The notes: generated by a model from the letters alone, not told the origin. A DNA stretch of 64,000 bases from Dickeya oryzae (GCF_009372235.1 NZ_ML762920.1:651298-715297), one strand, 5' to 3'; shown: positions 50,492 to 59,967, counted from the stretch's first letter. Program-made: numbers and translations.

Positions 50492-50815
50492 ATGCACTGC
50501 GACGAACACGACAGGGAAAACAGGGACAACCATGCGTTACTGGTTGATGAATTTGAACAGCTTACGGCCTTGCTGGCGCAGTTGCTTAACAGCGATTACC
50601 GATCGTTCGAGAGTTATCTCAACAATTGCCGCCACGTGAGCTTACGGCAGATTGCGATCAGCAAAATGCTTACTAAACCGACATTCGAACATTATTTGCA
50701 ACAGCATGATGCCGCGCTCTATTACAACATCAACAGTATTGGTATTGCATTACGGCTGTTTGAAAACCTGCTCATCAATATTCGAACGCTGTCTGAGGTG
50801 GAGCGTTTTTGCTAG
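50492..50815 (+). CDS. Uncharacterised 107-residue protein
   Basis: I do not recognise a family. The protein is soluble and probably mostly helical: a very acidic, His-rich N terminus (MHCDEHDRENRDNHALLVDEFEQL), then LTALLAQLLNSDYRSFESYL, a basic centre (RHVSLRQIAISKMLTKPTFEHYLQ) and a hydrophobic C-terminal helix (SIGIALRLFENLLINIRTL). A good ribosome site (AAGGAAAAC) lies 6-8 nt before the ATG and codon use looks real. It stands alone between a chemoreceptor and a glutathione transferase on the other strand. A tetranucleotide repeat starts two bases after its stop codon. Confidence 0.6.
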   Translation: MHCDEHDRENRDNHALLVDEFEQLTALLAQLLNSDYRSFESYLNNCRHVSLRQIAISKMLTKPTFEHYLQQHDAALYYNINSIGIALRLFENLLINIRTLSEVERFC

Positions 50816-50816
50816 C

Positions 50817-50859
50817 TAGACAGATAGATAGACAGATAGATAGATAGATAGATAGATAG
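50817..50859. repeat. TAGA tetranucleotide microsatellite
   Basis: About 10.75 units of TAGA (two of them CAGA) in a row, starting 2 nt after the stop of the 107-residue gene. Such tracts are prone to slipped-strand change. It lies outside any frame I call. Confidence 0.95.
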
Positions 50860-51003
50860 TGCAGGACGCCATTAATAAGCCCCTTCACCACGAAGAACCG
50901 TCAGTCATCCGTACTATCAGGCCGACGGTTTTACAGGGGAGAGATCTTTTTCTCTGGGCGCATATCGAAGGGAGACCCTGACAGCCTCCCCTGCGATGGC
51001 TCT

Positions 51004-51633
51004 TTATGCCGGAGTGGACTCCAGATGTTTTGTCCGCTGCCAGCTTGGTGTGTCGGCAAGACGCGCCACATAACGGGCAAGATGAGGATACTGTTGCCCC
51101 AGATTAAACCGCTCTGTGACCAACTGCACCACAAACCCCAGCATAAAATCGGCCCCGGTCAGGCGCTGCCCGACAATGAACTCGCGTGAAGCAAGGTAAT
51201 CGTCCAGATAAGAAAATACCTTTGTGAATTCTGTGTCAGCATAGTCATCCAGAAAGTGCAGTGTCTGGCCGCTTTTCTTCTCAAACTGGTTAAATACTTT
51301 CAGTAACACCGGCAACATAGCAGAGCTTTCTGCAAAATGGATCCATTGCAGATACTCGACATAGCTCTCGTCCTGCTCGTCAGGGGCCAGATGTGGCGCG
51401 TATCGACGAATGATGTACTCAACAATCGCCCCTGACTCGGCAATCACCTTGCCATCAATCTCAACCACCGGTGATTTACCCAACGGGTGGATAGCCTTCA
51501 GTTCTTCCGGTGCCAGTTGTGTCTGCGGATTGCGCTGATAGCGGATCAGCTCATAAGGAAGCTGTGCCTCTTCAAGCAACCAGAGGATGCGCGTAGAGCG
51601 CGATTCATTCAGATGATGTAGCTTTATGACCAT
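51004..51633 (-). CDS. Glutathione S-transferase family protein
   Basis: Cytoplasmic glutathione transferase-like protein of 209 residues. The thioredoxin-fold N domain has LHHLNESRSTRILWLLEE, with the serine-containing active-site loop, and the glutathione motif GKSPVVEIDGKVIAESGAIVEYII. The helical C domain contains TGADFMLGFVVQLV. AAGGAAA precedes the ATG. It follows the DJ-1-like and aldehyde-dehydrogenase genes on the same strand, suggesting a shared role in handling reactive electrophiles, which is inference. Different from YfcG at 15447. Confidence 0.9.
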   Translation of the reverse strand: MVIKLHHLNESRSTRILWLLEEAQLPYELIRYQRNPQTQLAPEELKAIHPLGKSPVVEIDGKVIAESGAIVEYIIRRYAPHLAPDEQDESYVEYLQWIHFAESSAMLPVLLKVFNQFEKKSGQTLHFLDDYADTEFTKVFSYLDDYLASREFIVGQRLTGADFMLGFVVQLVTERFNLGQQYPHLARYVARLADTPSWQRTKHLESTPA

Positions 51634-51671
51634 GTCGCCGATTTCCTTTTTAGCCGATTACGTTTAGCCAA

Positions 51672-52349
51672 TTAAGCCAGTTGCTTTAACAATGCGTGGG
51701 CGACCGCTTCCGAGCTGGCCGGGTTCTGACCGGTTATCAGCTTACCGTCTTCCACCAGATAGGGGTGCCAGTCAGGGCCTTTGCTGTATTCGCCGCCCAG
51801 TTTTTGAAACTCGTCTTCAATCAAAAACGGAACCACATCGGTTAATTCCACCGCAGCTTCTTCCGAATTGGTAAACCCGGTTACCCGACGGCCTTTGATC
51901 AGCGGTTCACCATTAGCGGCTTTGACATGGCGCAATACGCCAGGCGCATGACACACGAAGCCGATAGGTTTCCCCGCCCGTTCGAACGCTTCGATAAGCG
52001 CAATCGAGGTGGCTGACTCGGCCAGATCCCACAATGGGCCATGCCCACCCGGATAAAATACCGTGTCAAAATCCTCCATGTGGACGCTGTTGAGTGTTAC
52101 CGTCGATGCCAGTGCCTGCTGAGCGGCGGGGTCAGCTTTGAAACGATGGGTCAGTTCAGTTTGAAAGTCCGGCAAATCGCTTTTCGGATCCAGTGGTGGC
52201 TGCCCACCTGCCGGCGATGCCAGAACAATCTCGGCACCCGCGTCTTTAAACACATAGTAAGGTGCGGCAAACTCTTCGAGCCAGAAACCGGTTTTTTTAC
52301 CCGTATTTCCCAGTTGATCGTGGGATGTTAATACCATCAATACTTTCAT
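51672..52349 (-). CDS. DJ-1/PfpI superfamily protein (Hsp31-like)
   Basis: Class I glutamine-amidotransferase-like protein of 225 residues, in the Hsp31/YDR533C-like branch. The nucleophile elbow is VCHAPGVLRHVK with the reactive cysteine; the acidic residue pairing with it is likely in FDTVFYPGGHGPLWDL. Family members act as glutathione-independent glyoxalases or chaperones. I use ATG 52349 because GAGGAG lies 7 nt upstream; the ATG at 52355 overlaps that site. It is 38 nt upstream of the transferase gene. Confidence 0.9.
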   Translation of the reverse strand: MKVLMVLTSHDQLGNTGKKTGFWLEEFAAPYYVFKDAGAEIVLASPAGGQPPLDPKSDLPDFQTELTHRFKADPAAQQALASTVTLNSVHMEDFDTVFYPGGHGPLWDLAESATSIALIEAFERAGKPIGFVCHAPGVLRHVKAANGEPLIKGRRVTGFTNSEEAAVELTDVVPFLIEDEFQKLGGEYSKGPDWHPYLVEDGKLITGQNPASSEAVAHALLKQLA

Positions 52350-52441
52350 TGTCATTCTCCTCACATCACCCTTTATTTCGCGGGTGCTTTTACGTTAACC
52401 GTTAAAAACATTGCTCGTTCAAATACATGAACCGTTCAGAA

Positions 52442-53860
52442 TTAGCCCTTGAGAAACGCTTCAAGCTGAGACAGTTTGTCGCTGTAGGGGGCTCGCAGGC
52501 GCAGGCTGGATGTTCCCTCTTCATTCTGGACCACGACTGGCTTGTCGTGGCTAAAACGGCGAAAACCGTGAATACCGTGGTACGCCCCCATACCGGAAGC
52601 CCCGACGCCACCAAACGGCAGCGCATCGATACTGGCATGCGTCATCACGTCATTAATCACCAGCGCACCAGACGTGGTACGTGCTGCGAATGTGGTTTGC
52701 CGCTCAGCCTGCTGACCAAAGTAATACGCCGCTAACGGACGAGGATGGGCATTGATATACGCTATCGCCTCCTCTTGTGACGCACAGGTGCGTATCGGCA
52801 GCAGCGGTCCGAAAATTTCTTCCTGCATGATGTGCATATCATCGGTAGCATTCAGTACCAGATGTGGCGCGATTTTGCGCGATGCGGCATCCGTGTCCGG
52901 TTCACCCGATGGCGCGAGGCTCACCAGTGTCGCCCCTTTGCTTGCCGCATCAGCTAACAGCGCGATCAGGCGCTCATAGTGCCGCGGCGAAATGATGGCA
53001 GTATAGTCCGGGTTGTGTTGAAGCGTCGGAAATGCCTGCGTCATAAACGCTTTGCTGGCATGAACAAAGGCGTCAATCTGCGCGTCCTGCAACAGGACAT
53101 AATCCGGAGACAGGCAAATCTGCCCGGCATTGAAGGTTTTCACCGTCAGGGTACGCTGCGCGGCCAGGCTGATATCGGCGTCATGGTCGATCACCACCGG
53201 CGATTTGCCCCCCAGCTCCAGCGTCACCGGCACCAGATTTTCTGCGGCAGCACGCATGACATGACGCCCGACAGCAGAACTGCCAGTAAAGACCAGGTGA
53301 TCAAACGGCAGGCTACTGAACGCCGCGCCGATGGTGGCATCCCCCAGCACTACTTCCAGCTCCAGTGGGTCAAAGTAGCGTGCGATAAGCTCAGCCAGCA
53401 GTTCGGAGGTGGCAGGTGTCAGCTCGGAAGGTTTCAGCATGGCGGTGTTACCAGCGGCAAAGACACCAGCCAGCGGGCCAAACGCCAGATTGATGGGAAA
53501 ATTCCATGGGCTTATCACCCCAACAACGCCCAGCGGCTGGCGCTGTATCCAACTTTGCATTCCCGGCATCGGGCTGTCGACAAACTCCGGCTGCATCCAC
53601 TGCTCAACGTGCTCTGCGGAGTGCTCCAGCGTTTTTACGGTTGTCGCCATATCCGCCACCAGCGACTGATAGCGGCTGCGATGACCAAAATCCGCACTCA
53701 TCGCCTTGCTGAGCGATTCATAATTCTCCCGAATCAGCTGAGCACTGCGTACCAACCGGTCACGACGCAGCGCCGCATCGGCAGGCCCATTGGCAAGGTG
53801 GGCATTCTTCATGGTCTGCAGTATCGCTTTTAAATCGTTGCTTGTTTGTACTAATGACAC
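52442..53860 (-). CDS. Coniferyl-aldehyde-type dehydrogenase
   Basis: NAD(P)-dependent aldehyde dehydrogenase, 472 residues, of the class 3-like/coniferyl aldehyde dehydrogenase subfamily. Visible motifs: GVVGVISPWNFPINLAFGPLAGVFAAGN, the cofactor site FTGSSAVGRHVMRAAA, general base Glu in LELGGKSPVV, and catalytic Cys in NAGQICLSPDYVL. It begins with GTG 53860, preceded by AAGGAG at 8 nt. Coniferyl aldehyde is a lignin-derived phenolic, so a role in detoxifying plant aldehydes is plausible; lipid aldehydes are also possible. Divergent from a LysR regulator. Confidence 0.93.
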   Translation of the reverse strand: MSLVQTSNDLKAILQTMKNAHLANGPADAALRRDRLVRSAQLIRENYESLSKAMSADFGHRSRYQSLVADMATTVKTLEHSAEHVEQWMQPEFVDSPMPGMQSWIQRQPLGVVGVISPWNFPINLAFGPLAGVFAAGNTAMLKPSELTPATSELLAELIARYFDPLELEVVLGDATIGAAFSSLPFDHLVFTGSSAVGRHVMRAAAENLVPVTLELGGKSPVVIDHDADISLAAQRTLTVKTFNAGQICLSPDYVLLQDAQIDAFVHASKAFMTQAFPTLQHNPDYTAIISPRHYERLIALLADAASKGATLVSLAPSGEPDTDAASRKIAPHLVLNATDDMHIMQEEIFGPLLPIRTCASQEEAIAYINAHPRPLAAYYFGQQAERQTTFAARTTSGALVINDVMTHASIDALPFGGVGASGMGAYHGIHGFRRFSHDKPVVVQNEEGTSSLRLRAPYSDKLSQLEAFLKG

Positions 53861-54047
53861 CGTAGTCGCTCCTTAAAAAGGGGATACCGTCTTTTCTGCC
53901 CTGCGGGTATAAATTTTCTTTGCTTTTTGCAAGGCGATTTTCTGAAAAAAGACAGTTATGCTTTGATAGAGCGCACTTTACTGATGTTAATGCACTGTGA
54001 CCAACTAGCATATTTAGGTATAGGTATAAAAAATTTATGGATAGGCT
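53861..54047. promoter_or_regulatory. Divergent promoter region, aldehyde dehydrogenase / LysR
   Basis: 187 nt between divergent genes, AT-rich toward the regulator. By the usual LysR arrangement it should contain a T-N11-A operator controlling both genes. I could not fix one with confidence. Confidence 0.5.
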
Positions 54048-54941
54048 ATGTCTCTCGTTCGGCTAAGAACCTTTATTGAGGTATACCGGCAGCGTTCTAT
54101 TAGCGGTGCCGCCCGCACGCTGAACCTGACGCAGCCTGCGGTATCGCAGCACATCGCCGGTCTGGAAGCATCGCTTGGGCATCCGTTGTTTGCGCGCCAA
54201 ACGCGTGGGGTCGTCCCAACCTCGGTTGCTGACGAGCTGGCGGCAGATATTGGTGACCGACTGGATGAGGCGGAAAACGCACTGGCGTCGGCAAAGGCAC
54301 GTTCGCTGGAACTGGCCGGGGCGCTACAAATTATTGGTCATGCGGATTTTCTGGCCGAAGTCGTAGCTAAGCAGCTGTTGCCACTGCTGGAGGTGGGAGT
54401 CCGCATCCGCATGCAAACCGGGGATTATGACGTGATTACCCAAAGTCTTATCGAAGGGTATTGCGACCTGGGGATCTCGGCGGCCCCGGCGAATGACGCG
54501 CGTTTAAAAAGCGAACTGATGCTGACCGATGAAATCATGGCGGTCGCCGCACCGCAGGTGGTCAAACGTCTGCTGAATACACCGGATACGCTGGCAGCCA
54601 TGCAAACCGAACCGTTGCTGGCCTACAGCCTGACACTGCCGCTTATCGATAACTGGTTTGCCGCTAATCGGGTACAGGCACCCGCCATTCTTCCGGCCAT
54701 GGTCGGGCAGGACTTACGGGCACTGTGCAGTTTATTGTGCCAGGGATTTGGCTGGAGCGCGCTCCCGGCTTACCTCTGCACACCGTATATCGAGCGAGGA
54801 GAGCTGGCTGAAATTCCCGCGCCGGTGGCACGGGCCAGCCGAAGTTACTATTTACTCTGGCAACCGAGTGCGCTGCGTCAGCCACGCGTCGCCCATGCCC
54901 GGCAGGCGCTGCTGTTTCGGTTAAGGCAAAAGCACGGCTAA
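54048..54941 (+). CDS. LysR-family transcriptional regulator
   Basis: 297-residue LysR-type regulator. The N-terminal helix-turn-helix (about 1-60) reads LRTFIEVYRQRSISGAARTLNLTQPAVSQHIAGLEASLGHPLFAR. A substrate-binding effector domain follows (about 88-290). By its divergent position it most likely controls the dehydrogenase/DJ-1/transferase genes, probably in response to an aldehyde or aromatic compound. The ribosome site is weak. Confidence 0.92.
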   Translation: MSLVRLRTFIEVYRQRSISGAARTLNLTQPAVSQHIAGLEASLGHPLFARQTRGVVPTSVADELAADIGDRLDEAENALASAKARSLELAGALQIIGHADFLAEVVAKQLLPLLEVGVRIRMQTGDYDVITQSLIEGYCDLGISAAPANDARLKSELMLTDEIMAVAAPQVVKRLLNTPDTLAAMQTEPLLAYSLTLPLIDNWFAANRVQAPAILPAMVGQDLRALCSLLCQGFGWSALPAYLCTPYIERGELAEIPAPVARASRSYYLLWQPSALRQPRVAHARQALLFRLRQKHG

Positions 54942-54966
54942 CGACCCCGCGTAAAAACGCGTTGGC

Positions 54967-54996
54967 AGGCCGAACAGGCATCACCCATGTCGGCCT
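54967..54996. terminator. Hairpin between the LysR gene and yfcL
   Basis: AGGCCGA and TCGGCCT form a 7-bp stem with a 16-nt loop between convergent genes. A smaller stem (CGCGT/ACGCG) lies just before it. No U-run. Confidence 0.3.
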
Positions 54997-55004
54997 GAGC
55001 GGTA

Positions 55005-55283
55005 TTAAGGCCGTTGCGCCTGCTGGTAAAGCGCTTCCCACACCTGGGCGACCAGCGTCTGATCAGGCGGCGACAACTCACCGTTTTTAATCGCCTGGTC
55101 CAGACTTTCCTGAACCCGTGCATGCAGTGCCTGTGCGGTCTGCTCGTCATGCGCTTCGACTTGCGCCACCGCCAGCGTCAGGTGACCACGCAGGTAACCG
55201 CTGGCAAACAGCTCATCATCACTGCCGTGCTCCACCAGATTGTCAATCAGCGTCAGGATGCGCGCCTCGAATTCTGCGATCAT
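55005..55283 (-). CDS. yfcL: YfcL family protein
   Basis: Small conserved cytoplasmic protein, 92 residues, of unknown function. It is collinear with E. coli YfcL ([37 protein letters not shown]). Last gene of the prmB-aroC-mepA-yfcA-epmC-yfcL run. Confidence 0.92.
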   Translation of the reverse strand: MIAEFEARILTLIDNLVEHGSDDELFASGYLRGHLTLAVAQVEAHDEQTAQALHARVQESLDQAIKNGELSPPDQTLVAQVWEALYQQAQRP

Positions 55284-55318
55284 TCATAGTCCTTAGTTAT
55301 TGGAGTCGTTGCCGAACA

Positions 55319-55882
55319 TCACAGATCGGCTGGATAAGGAAAGTCCGCCGCCGTTTGCGGCGCGGTGTGGTAATAGTCCTGCAACGCCTCGATAAAACGC
55401 GCAGGCCGACTGGGTACGCCTTGTTGCAGATAGACCATCACTTGTGCGTGTACCCGGCGCTGGAAGGCGATACGGTCCGGATCGACATCGCCACTGAGGT
55501 TGTCGCAACTGACATTAAACGGGAACCCGGCCGCGACGCAAAACATCCATTCCAGCGCCTGTGGTTTGATTTCCACCACTTCGAACTGGCTCTGAGTCTC
55601 GGCATCACGTCCATCCGGGCAGTACCAGTAACCAAAATCCACCAATTTGCGCCGTTCTTCACCGGCAATACACCAGTGCGAAATTTCGTGCATCGCGCTG
55701 GCATAAAACCCATGCGCAAACACAATGCGGTGATACGGTGCCTGTTCGTCGGCTGGCAGGTAGATAGGCTCGTCATCGCCTTTCACCAGACGGGTATTGT
55801 ATTGCTCACTAAAACACCGGTTGAAAATAGTGATCAACTGTTGGTAATGGTGAGTACTTTCAGTGTCAGTCAACATCGTCAT
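55319..55882 (-). CDS. epmC: Elongation factor P hydroxylase EpmC
   Basis: Iron-dependent hydroxylase that finishes the beta-lysyl modification of elongation factor P. The metal-binding segment HEISHWCIAG and FGYWYCPDGRDAQ-like stretch (here FGYWYCPDGRDAE) are diagnostic. I use ATG 55882, whose first base is the last base of the yfcA stop (TGATG), giving 187 residues; an ATG at 55876 is the alternative. Translational coupling to yfcA is likely. Confidence 0.94.
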   Translation of the reverse strand: MTMLTDTESTHHYQQLITIFNRCFSEQYNTRLVKGDDEPIYLPADEQAPYHRIVFAHGFYASAMHEISHWCIAGEERRKLVDFGYWYCPDGRDAETQSQFEVVEIKPQALEWMFCVAAGFPFNVSCDNLSGDVDPDRIAFQRRVHAQVMVYLQQGVPSRPARFIEALQDYYHTAPQTAADFPYPADL

Positions 55883-56682
55883 CAAAATAGCTGTCCCAGC
55901 CAGCGAGCAATCTCGCTGCCGTGGTTATCGTGAATCAATTTAATGCTCATCAGGGCGGACATGACAACCAACATCGGGCGAATCAGTTTTTGTCCTTTGG
56001 TGAGCACCATTCTGGCACCCAGGCGGGCACCGATAATTTGTCCTACCAGCATCACCAGCCCCACACCCCAGACCACCTGACCGCCCAGCATGAAAAACAG
56101 CAGGCTGCCAAAATTGGAGGTGAAGTTGAGTACTTTGGCGTGTGCGGTAGCTTTGGCCAGATTGAACCCCAGCAGGGTGACATACGCCAGCGCGTAAAAC
56201 GACCCTGCCCCCGGCCCGAAAAAGCCGTCGTAAAACCCGACGCAGGCCCCGCCTAACAAAGAGAACGGCAGCAACGACAAACGGGCATGCCGATCTTCAT
56301 CCCCGACTTTTGGCATCAGCAAAAAATAGAGGCCGATGCCAATCACCAGCACCGGCAGCAATTTGCGCAGAAAGTCAGCATGAATCTGCTGGATAAGCCA
56401 GGCACCGAATACCGCGCCCAGAAACGTCAGCGGCACGGTCAGCCTGAGTATTTTCATATCTACCGCTTTGCGGCGCATGAAATACAGACTGGCGGAAAAC
56501 GATCCCCCCACCGCCTGCAATTTATTGGTCGCCAGTACCTGTGCCGGGGAGAGCCCCGCCGCCAGCAACACCGGGATAGACAACAACCCGCCGCCACCAG
56601 CGATTGAATCGACAAAGCCGGCAATCACGCTAGCCAAAAACAACAAGGCCAGAATATCTGGCCCGACAACAAACCATTCCAT
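55882..56682 (-). CDS. yfcA: TSUP-family membrane transporter YfcA
   Basis: Inner-membrane protein of the TauE/SafE (TSUP) family, 266 residues, about eight membrane segments in two repeats. The repeated motif is visible as GFVDSIAGGGGLLSIPVLL near the start and GFYDGFFGPGAGSFYAL near residue 154. Likely an anion or sulfur-compound exporter; substrate unproven. Close to mepA and coupled to epmC. Confidence 0.94.
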   Translation of the reverse strand: MEWFVVGPDILALLFLASVIAGFVDSIAGGGGLLSIPVLLAAGLSPAQVLATNKLQAVGGSFSASLYFMRRKAVDMKILRLTVPLTFLGAVFGAWLIQQIHADFLRKLLPVLVIGIGLYFLLMPKVGDEDRHARLSLLPFSLLGGACVGFYDGFFGPGAGSFYALAYVTLLGFNLAKATAHAKVLNFTSNFGSLLFFMLGGQVVWGVGLVMLVGQIIGARLGARMVLTKGQKLIRPMLVVMSALMSIKLIHDNHGSEIARWLGQLF

Positions 56683-56685
56683 GAA

Positions 56686-57516
56686 TTAGTCCGCAATCAA
56701 ATGACGATCAAGTAATGCCTGACAGGATGGCGGTAATGGCGGCGGCGTTGTTTTCACCGGCGCTTGTGTACCCGGTTGACGCGGCTGGAACCAACTGTTC
56801 AGTTCAGCACCGCACCCATCGCCCGCTGGCGGTGCGTCCTGCTCCTGACACTCCAGACTTTCCGGCGGACAACGCAGGCGCACATGCATATGAGCACGAT
56901 GGGCAAACCACGGCCGCACCTTGTGCAACCAGTTGCGATCGCTACCCGCTTCCAGACACAGTTGCTTTTTGATAGCCGGGTTCACAAAGATGCGCGTCAC
57001 GTCGTTATCCTGCGCCGCTGTTTTCACCAGTTTCAGTACATCTGGCGACCAGACGCGCGGGTTGACGTTTTTACCATCCGCCAGGACCAGATCCAGCGGT
57101 TGTGGTTGCAACAGTTGTTGTTGGCTCCAGCGCTGGCGGGGCAGCTGTAACCAGATATCCACATCCAGACCTGACTGATGACTGGCATGGCCGCTGCTAA
57201 AACGCCCACCAGCGGGCATCCCCATATCACCGATCAACACCGTACCACCGGTAGTACGATGGACTGTGGCGCTAAGCCGATGGATGAACGCCAGCAGGTC
57301 CGGATGACCAAAATAGCGCCGTTGATCAACACGCATCACCTGATAATCAGGTGACTGCAACGCCAGCGGCTGTGCCCCGACGATGCAGCCATTGGCAAAC
57401 GCGCCGATGGCCTGAGGCTGGCCTGCCACCGGATGCGTTATTTCCTGCCACGGTGTTTTCGCCAGCACGGCGCTGCAAAACAGCAGCGCGGCCATCCCAA
57501 TCCAGTTTGTTTTCAT
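56686..57516 (-). CDS. mepA: Penicillin-insensitive murein endopeptidase MepA
   Basis: Periplasmic LAS-type metallopeptidase that cuts D-alanyl-meso-diaminopimelyl cross-links in peptidoglycan. A signal peptide (about 1-19, ending VLA) precedes [20 protein letters not shown], with the zinc ligands His and Asp, and the final HMHVRLRCP with the third ligand. 276 residues, normal. No clear ribosome site lies before the ATG; an 18-bp tandem repeat begins immediately upstream and occupies that place. Confidence 0.94.
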   Translation of the reverse strand: MKTNWIGMAALLFCSAVLAKTPWQEITHPVAGQPQAIGAFANGCIVGAQPLALQSPDYQVMRVDQRRYFGHPDLLAFIHRLSATVHRTTGGTVLIGDMGMPAGGRFSSGHASHQSGLDVDIWLQLPRQRWSQQQLLQPQPLDLVLADGKNVNPRVWSPDVLKLVKTAAQDNDVTRIFVNPAIKKQLCLEAGSDRNWLHKVRPWFAHRAHMHVRLRCPPESLECQEQDAPPAGDGCGAELNSWFQPRQPGTQAPVKTTPPPLPPSCQALLDRHLIAD

Positions 57517-57570
57517 TCTATTGTCGTCATTCGATCTACTGTTGTAATTCGATTTGTTGATGTCGTTCGT
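57517..57570. repeat. 18-bp tandem repeat abutting the mepA start codon
   Basis: Three imperfect units on the plus strand: TCTATTGTCGTCATTCGA, TCTACTGTTGTAATTCGA, TTTGTTGATGTCGTTCGT. The first unit begins at the base next to the mepA ATG, so the repeat occupies the leader and ribosome-binding region of mepA. Confidence 0.8.
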
Positions 57571-57600
57571 TATGGCCTGCGAGAACGGTGTATTACCGCC

Positions 57601-58686
57601 TTACCAGCGCGGTACCTGACAGATCACATCGGCACACTGCGCCCGTTGACGCAACAGGTGATCCATCAACACGATCGCCATCATCGCTTCGGCAATCGGT
57701 ACCGCACGGATACCCACGCAAGGGTCGTGTCGACCACGGGTGATCATTTCCGTGGCTTCACCGTCGCGGGTAATCGTGCGGCCCGGCACGGTAATACTGG
57801 ATGTCGGTTTCAACGCCAGATGGGCGGAAATGGTTTGGCCGCTACTGATGCCGCCCAGAATGCCGCCAGCATGGTTGCTCTGAAAACCATCCGGGGTGAT
57901 TTCATCACGGTTTTCACTGCCGCGACGGTTGACCACGGCAAAGCCGTCACCAATCTCTACGCCTTTAACCGCATTGATGCTCATCAGTGCATGGGCCAGG
58001 TCGGCGTCAAGACGGTCAAACACTGGCTCACCCAGTCCCGGCGGGACGGACTCAGCCACCACCGTCACCTTCGCACCGATAGAATCACCGTCTTTTTTCA
58101 GAGCACGCATCAGTTCATCCAGCGCCTCCAGTTTATCCGGGTCCGGACAGAAAAACGGGTTCTGCTCTACCTGTTCCCAGTCTTTCAGTTCGCACACCAC
58201 ATCGCCCATCTGTGCCAGATAACCGCGGATCGCCACACCATACTGTTGTTGCAGGTATTTCTTGGCTATAGCACCGGCAGCCACACGCATCGCCGTTTCA
58301 CGGGCGGAAGAACGGCCACCACCACGGTAATCGCGGATACCGTATTTCTGCTCATAGGTGTAATCGGCATGACCCGGACGGAATACGTCCTTGATGGCGC
58401 TATAATCCTGTGAACGCTGGTCGGTATTTTCAATCAACAACCCGATACTGGTGCCCGTCGTCACCCCTTCAAATACCCCAGACAGAATGCGAACCTGATC
58501 TGGCTCACGGCGCTGGGTGGTATAACGGGACGTCCCCGGACGACGACGATCCAGGTCGTGCTGCAAATCGGCTTCGGTTAACGGAATACCCGGCGGTACG
58601 CCATCTACCACACATCCCAACGCAATACCGTGGGACTCACCAAAGGTGGTGACACGGAAAAACTGACCAATACTGTTTCCTGCCAT
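57601..58686 (-). CDS. aroC: Chorismate synthase AroC
   Basis: Last step of the shikimate pathway: EPSP to chorismate with reduced FMN. 361 residues from ATG 58686, preceded by AGGAG. Motifs: [43 protein letters not shown] and the C-terminal [19 protein letters not shown]. It lies 72 nt after prmB on the same strand. Confidence 0.98.
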   Translation of the reverse strand: MAGNSIGQFFRVTTFGESHGIALGCVVDGVPPGIPLTEADLQHDLDRRRPGTSRYTTQRREPDQVRILSGVFEGVTTGTSIGLLIENTDQRSQDYSAIKDVFRPGHADYTYEQKYGIRDYRGGGRSSARETAMRVAAGAIAKKYLQQQYGVAIRGYLAQMGDVVCELKDWEQVEQNPFFCPDPDKLEALDELMRALKKDGDSIGAKVTVVAESVPPGLGEPVFDRLDADLAHALMSINAVKGVEIGDGFAVVNRRGSENRDEITPDGFQSNHAGGILGGISSGQTISAHLALKPTSSITVPGRTITRDGEATEMITRGRHDPCVGIRAVPIAEAMMAIVLMDHLLRQRAQCADVICQVPRW

Positions 58687-58758
58687 CACGGCTCCTTAGC
58701 ATTGAAAAAACATCAGTACGGCAGACGGGAACACACCGCCTGCCATCCTGCAGAATAA

Positions 58759-59691
58759 TTAATCCCGGTAAGCGCTGAAATGCGCCTGACAATCCAGCAA
58801 TTGGGAGCGGGTCAGCATAAACACCCCGTCGCCGCCATTGTCGAACTCCAGCCAGGTGAACGGAATGTCTGGGTACTGATCCATCAAATGCACCATGCTA
58901 TTGCCGACTTCGCAAATCAGCACCCCGTCTTCCGCCAGGTAGTCCGGCGCGCACGCCATAATCCGACGCACCAATGCCAGGCCGTCGCTGCCTGCCGCCA
59001 GCCCTAATTCCGGCTCGAAGCGGTATTCCTGTGGCAGGTCGGCCATGTCTTCTTCATCGACATACGGCGGATTAGTCACAATCAGGTCGTACTGAATCGC
59101 AGGCAGTTCGCGGAACAGATCAGAGCGAATCGGCGTCACGTTATATTCCATACCGTGCTGCTGAATATTCTGTTCGGTGACGGCCAGTGCATCGGCGGAA
59201 ATATCCACCGCGTCCACTTCTGCTTCAGGGAAAGCCTGCGCACAGGCGATAGCGATACACCCGCTACCGGTACACAAATCGAGAATATGACGCGGGGCAG
59301 CTGGCAGCAACGAGGCAAAGCGCTGGTTAATCAGCTCGCCAATCGGTGAACGGGGGACTAACACGCGCTCATCAACGTAAAACTCCAGTCCACAGAACCA
59401 GGCTTTATTCGTCAGATACGCTACGGGAATACGCTCGTTAACACGACGAATCACGCGCTCAACAATACGATGACGCTCGCTGGAAGTCAGCCGGGCCTGG
59501 TACATGTCTTCGGGAATATCAACCGGTAGAAACAACGTAGGCAGCACCAACTGTAACGCTTCATCCCAGGGATTATCGGTACCGTGGCCATAGTAGACGT
59601 TGGCGGCATTAAACCGGCTCACCGCCCAGCGCAGCATATCCTGAATGGTATGCAAATCGTTGACCGCCTCATCGACGAAAATTTTGTCCAA
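58759..59691 (-). CDS. prmB: 50S ribosomal protein L3 N5-glutamine methyltransferase PrmB
   Basis: SAM-dependent methyltransferase that modifies a glutamine of ribosomal protein L3. The AdoMet motif [16 protein letters not shown] and the catalytic NPPY in [12 protein letters not shown] are present. The start is probably TTG 59691, which gives 310 residues (the E. coli length, [10 protein letters not shown]) and has GGAG 8 nt upstream. Another TTG at 59706 is in frame but overlaps that site. No ATG start is available near the N terminus. Confidence 0.94.
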   Translation of the reverse strand: MDKIFVDEAVNDLHTIQDMLRWAVSRFNAANVYYGHGTDNPWDEALQLVLPTLFLPVDIPEDMYQARLTSSERHRIVERVIRRVNERIPVAYLTNKAWFCGLEFYVDERVLVPRSPIGELINQRFASLLPAAPRHILDLCTGSGCIAIACAQAFPEAEVDAVDISADALAVTEQNIQQHGMEYNVTPIRSDLFRELPAIQYDLIVTNPPYVDEEDMADLPQEYRFEPELGLAAGSDGLALVRRIMACAPDYLAEDGVLICEVGNSMVHLMDQYPDIPFTWLEFDNGGDGVFMLTRSQLLDCQAHFSAYRD

Positions 59692-59754
59692 GTGTGTTCT
59701 CCGCAAACAACTGTTGCTGCGATCGCTGATTGTTGTGATCGCGTGTGTCTGTCA

Positions 59755-59825
59755 CCGTACTGGTTTTTATAACCGTACTGGTTCTATAAACGTACTGGTT
59801 CTATAAACGTACTGCTTTCTATAAG
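59755..59825. repeat. 17/18-bp tandem repeat, four copies
   Basis: Units CCGTACTGGTTTTTATAA, CCGTACTGGTTCTATAAA, CGTACTGGTTCTATAAA and CGTACTGCTTTCTATAAG. The common core is CGTACTGGTTCTATAA. It begins 64 bp upstream of the prmB start. Confidence 0.9.
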
Positions 59826-59967
59826 CGCAATAGTTTGCCATGAAGACGGCGACAAATCAGCAGATATCACCGCCAGACAGCGCGGGCCGGGGAAACCGGT
59901 GGGAGAATGGACTCAGCATGATAAGGTTTTGTTTAGCCACCGGCACGGAACAGGTAGACTACATCGA

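Noticed and set aside
50817-50859. TAGA tract as a phase-variation switch of a reading frame
   Set aside because: It starts after the stop codon and lies in no called gene, so length changes cannot shift a frame.
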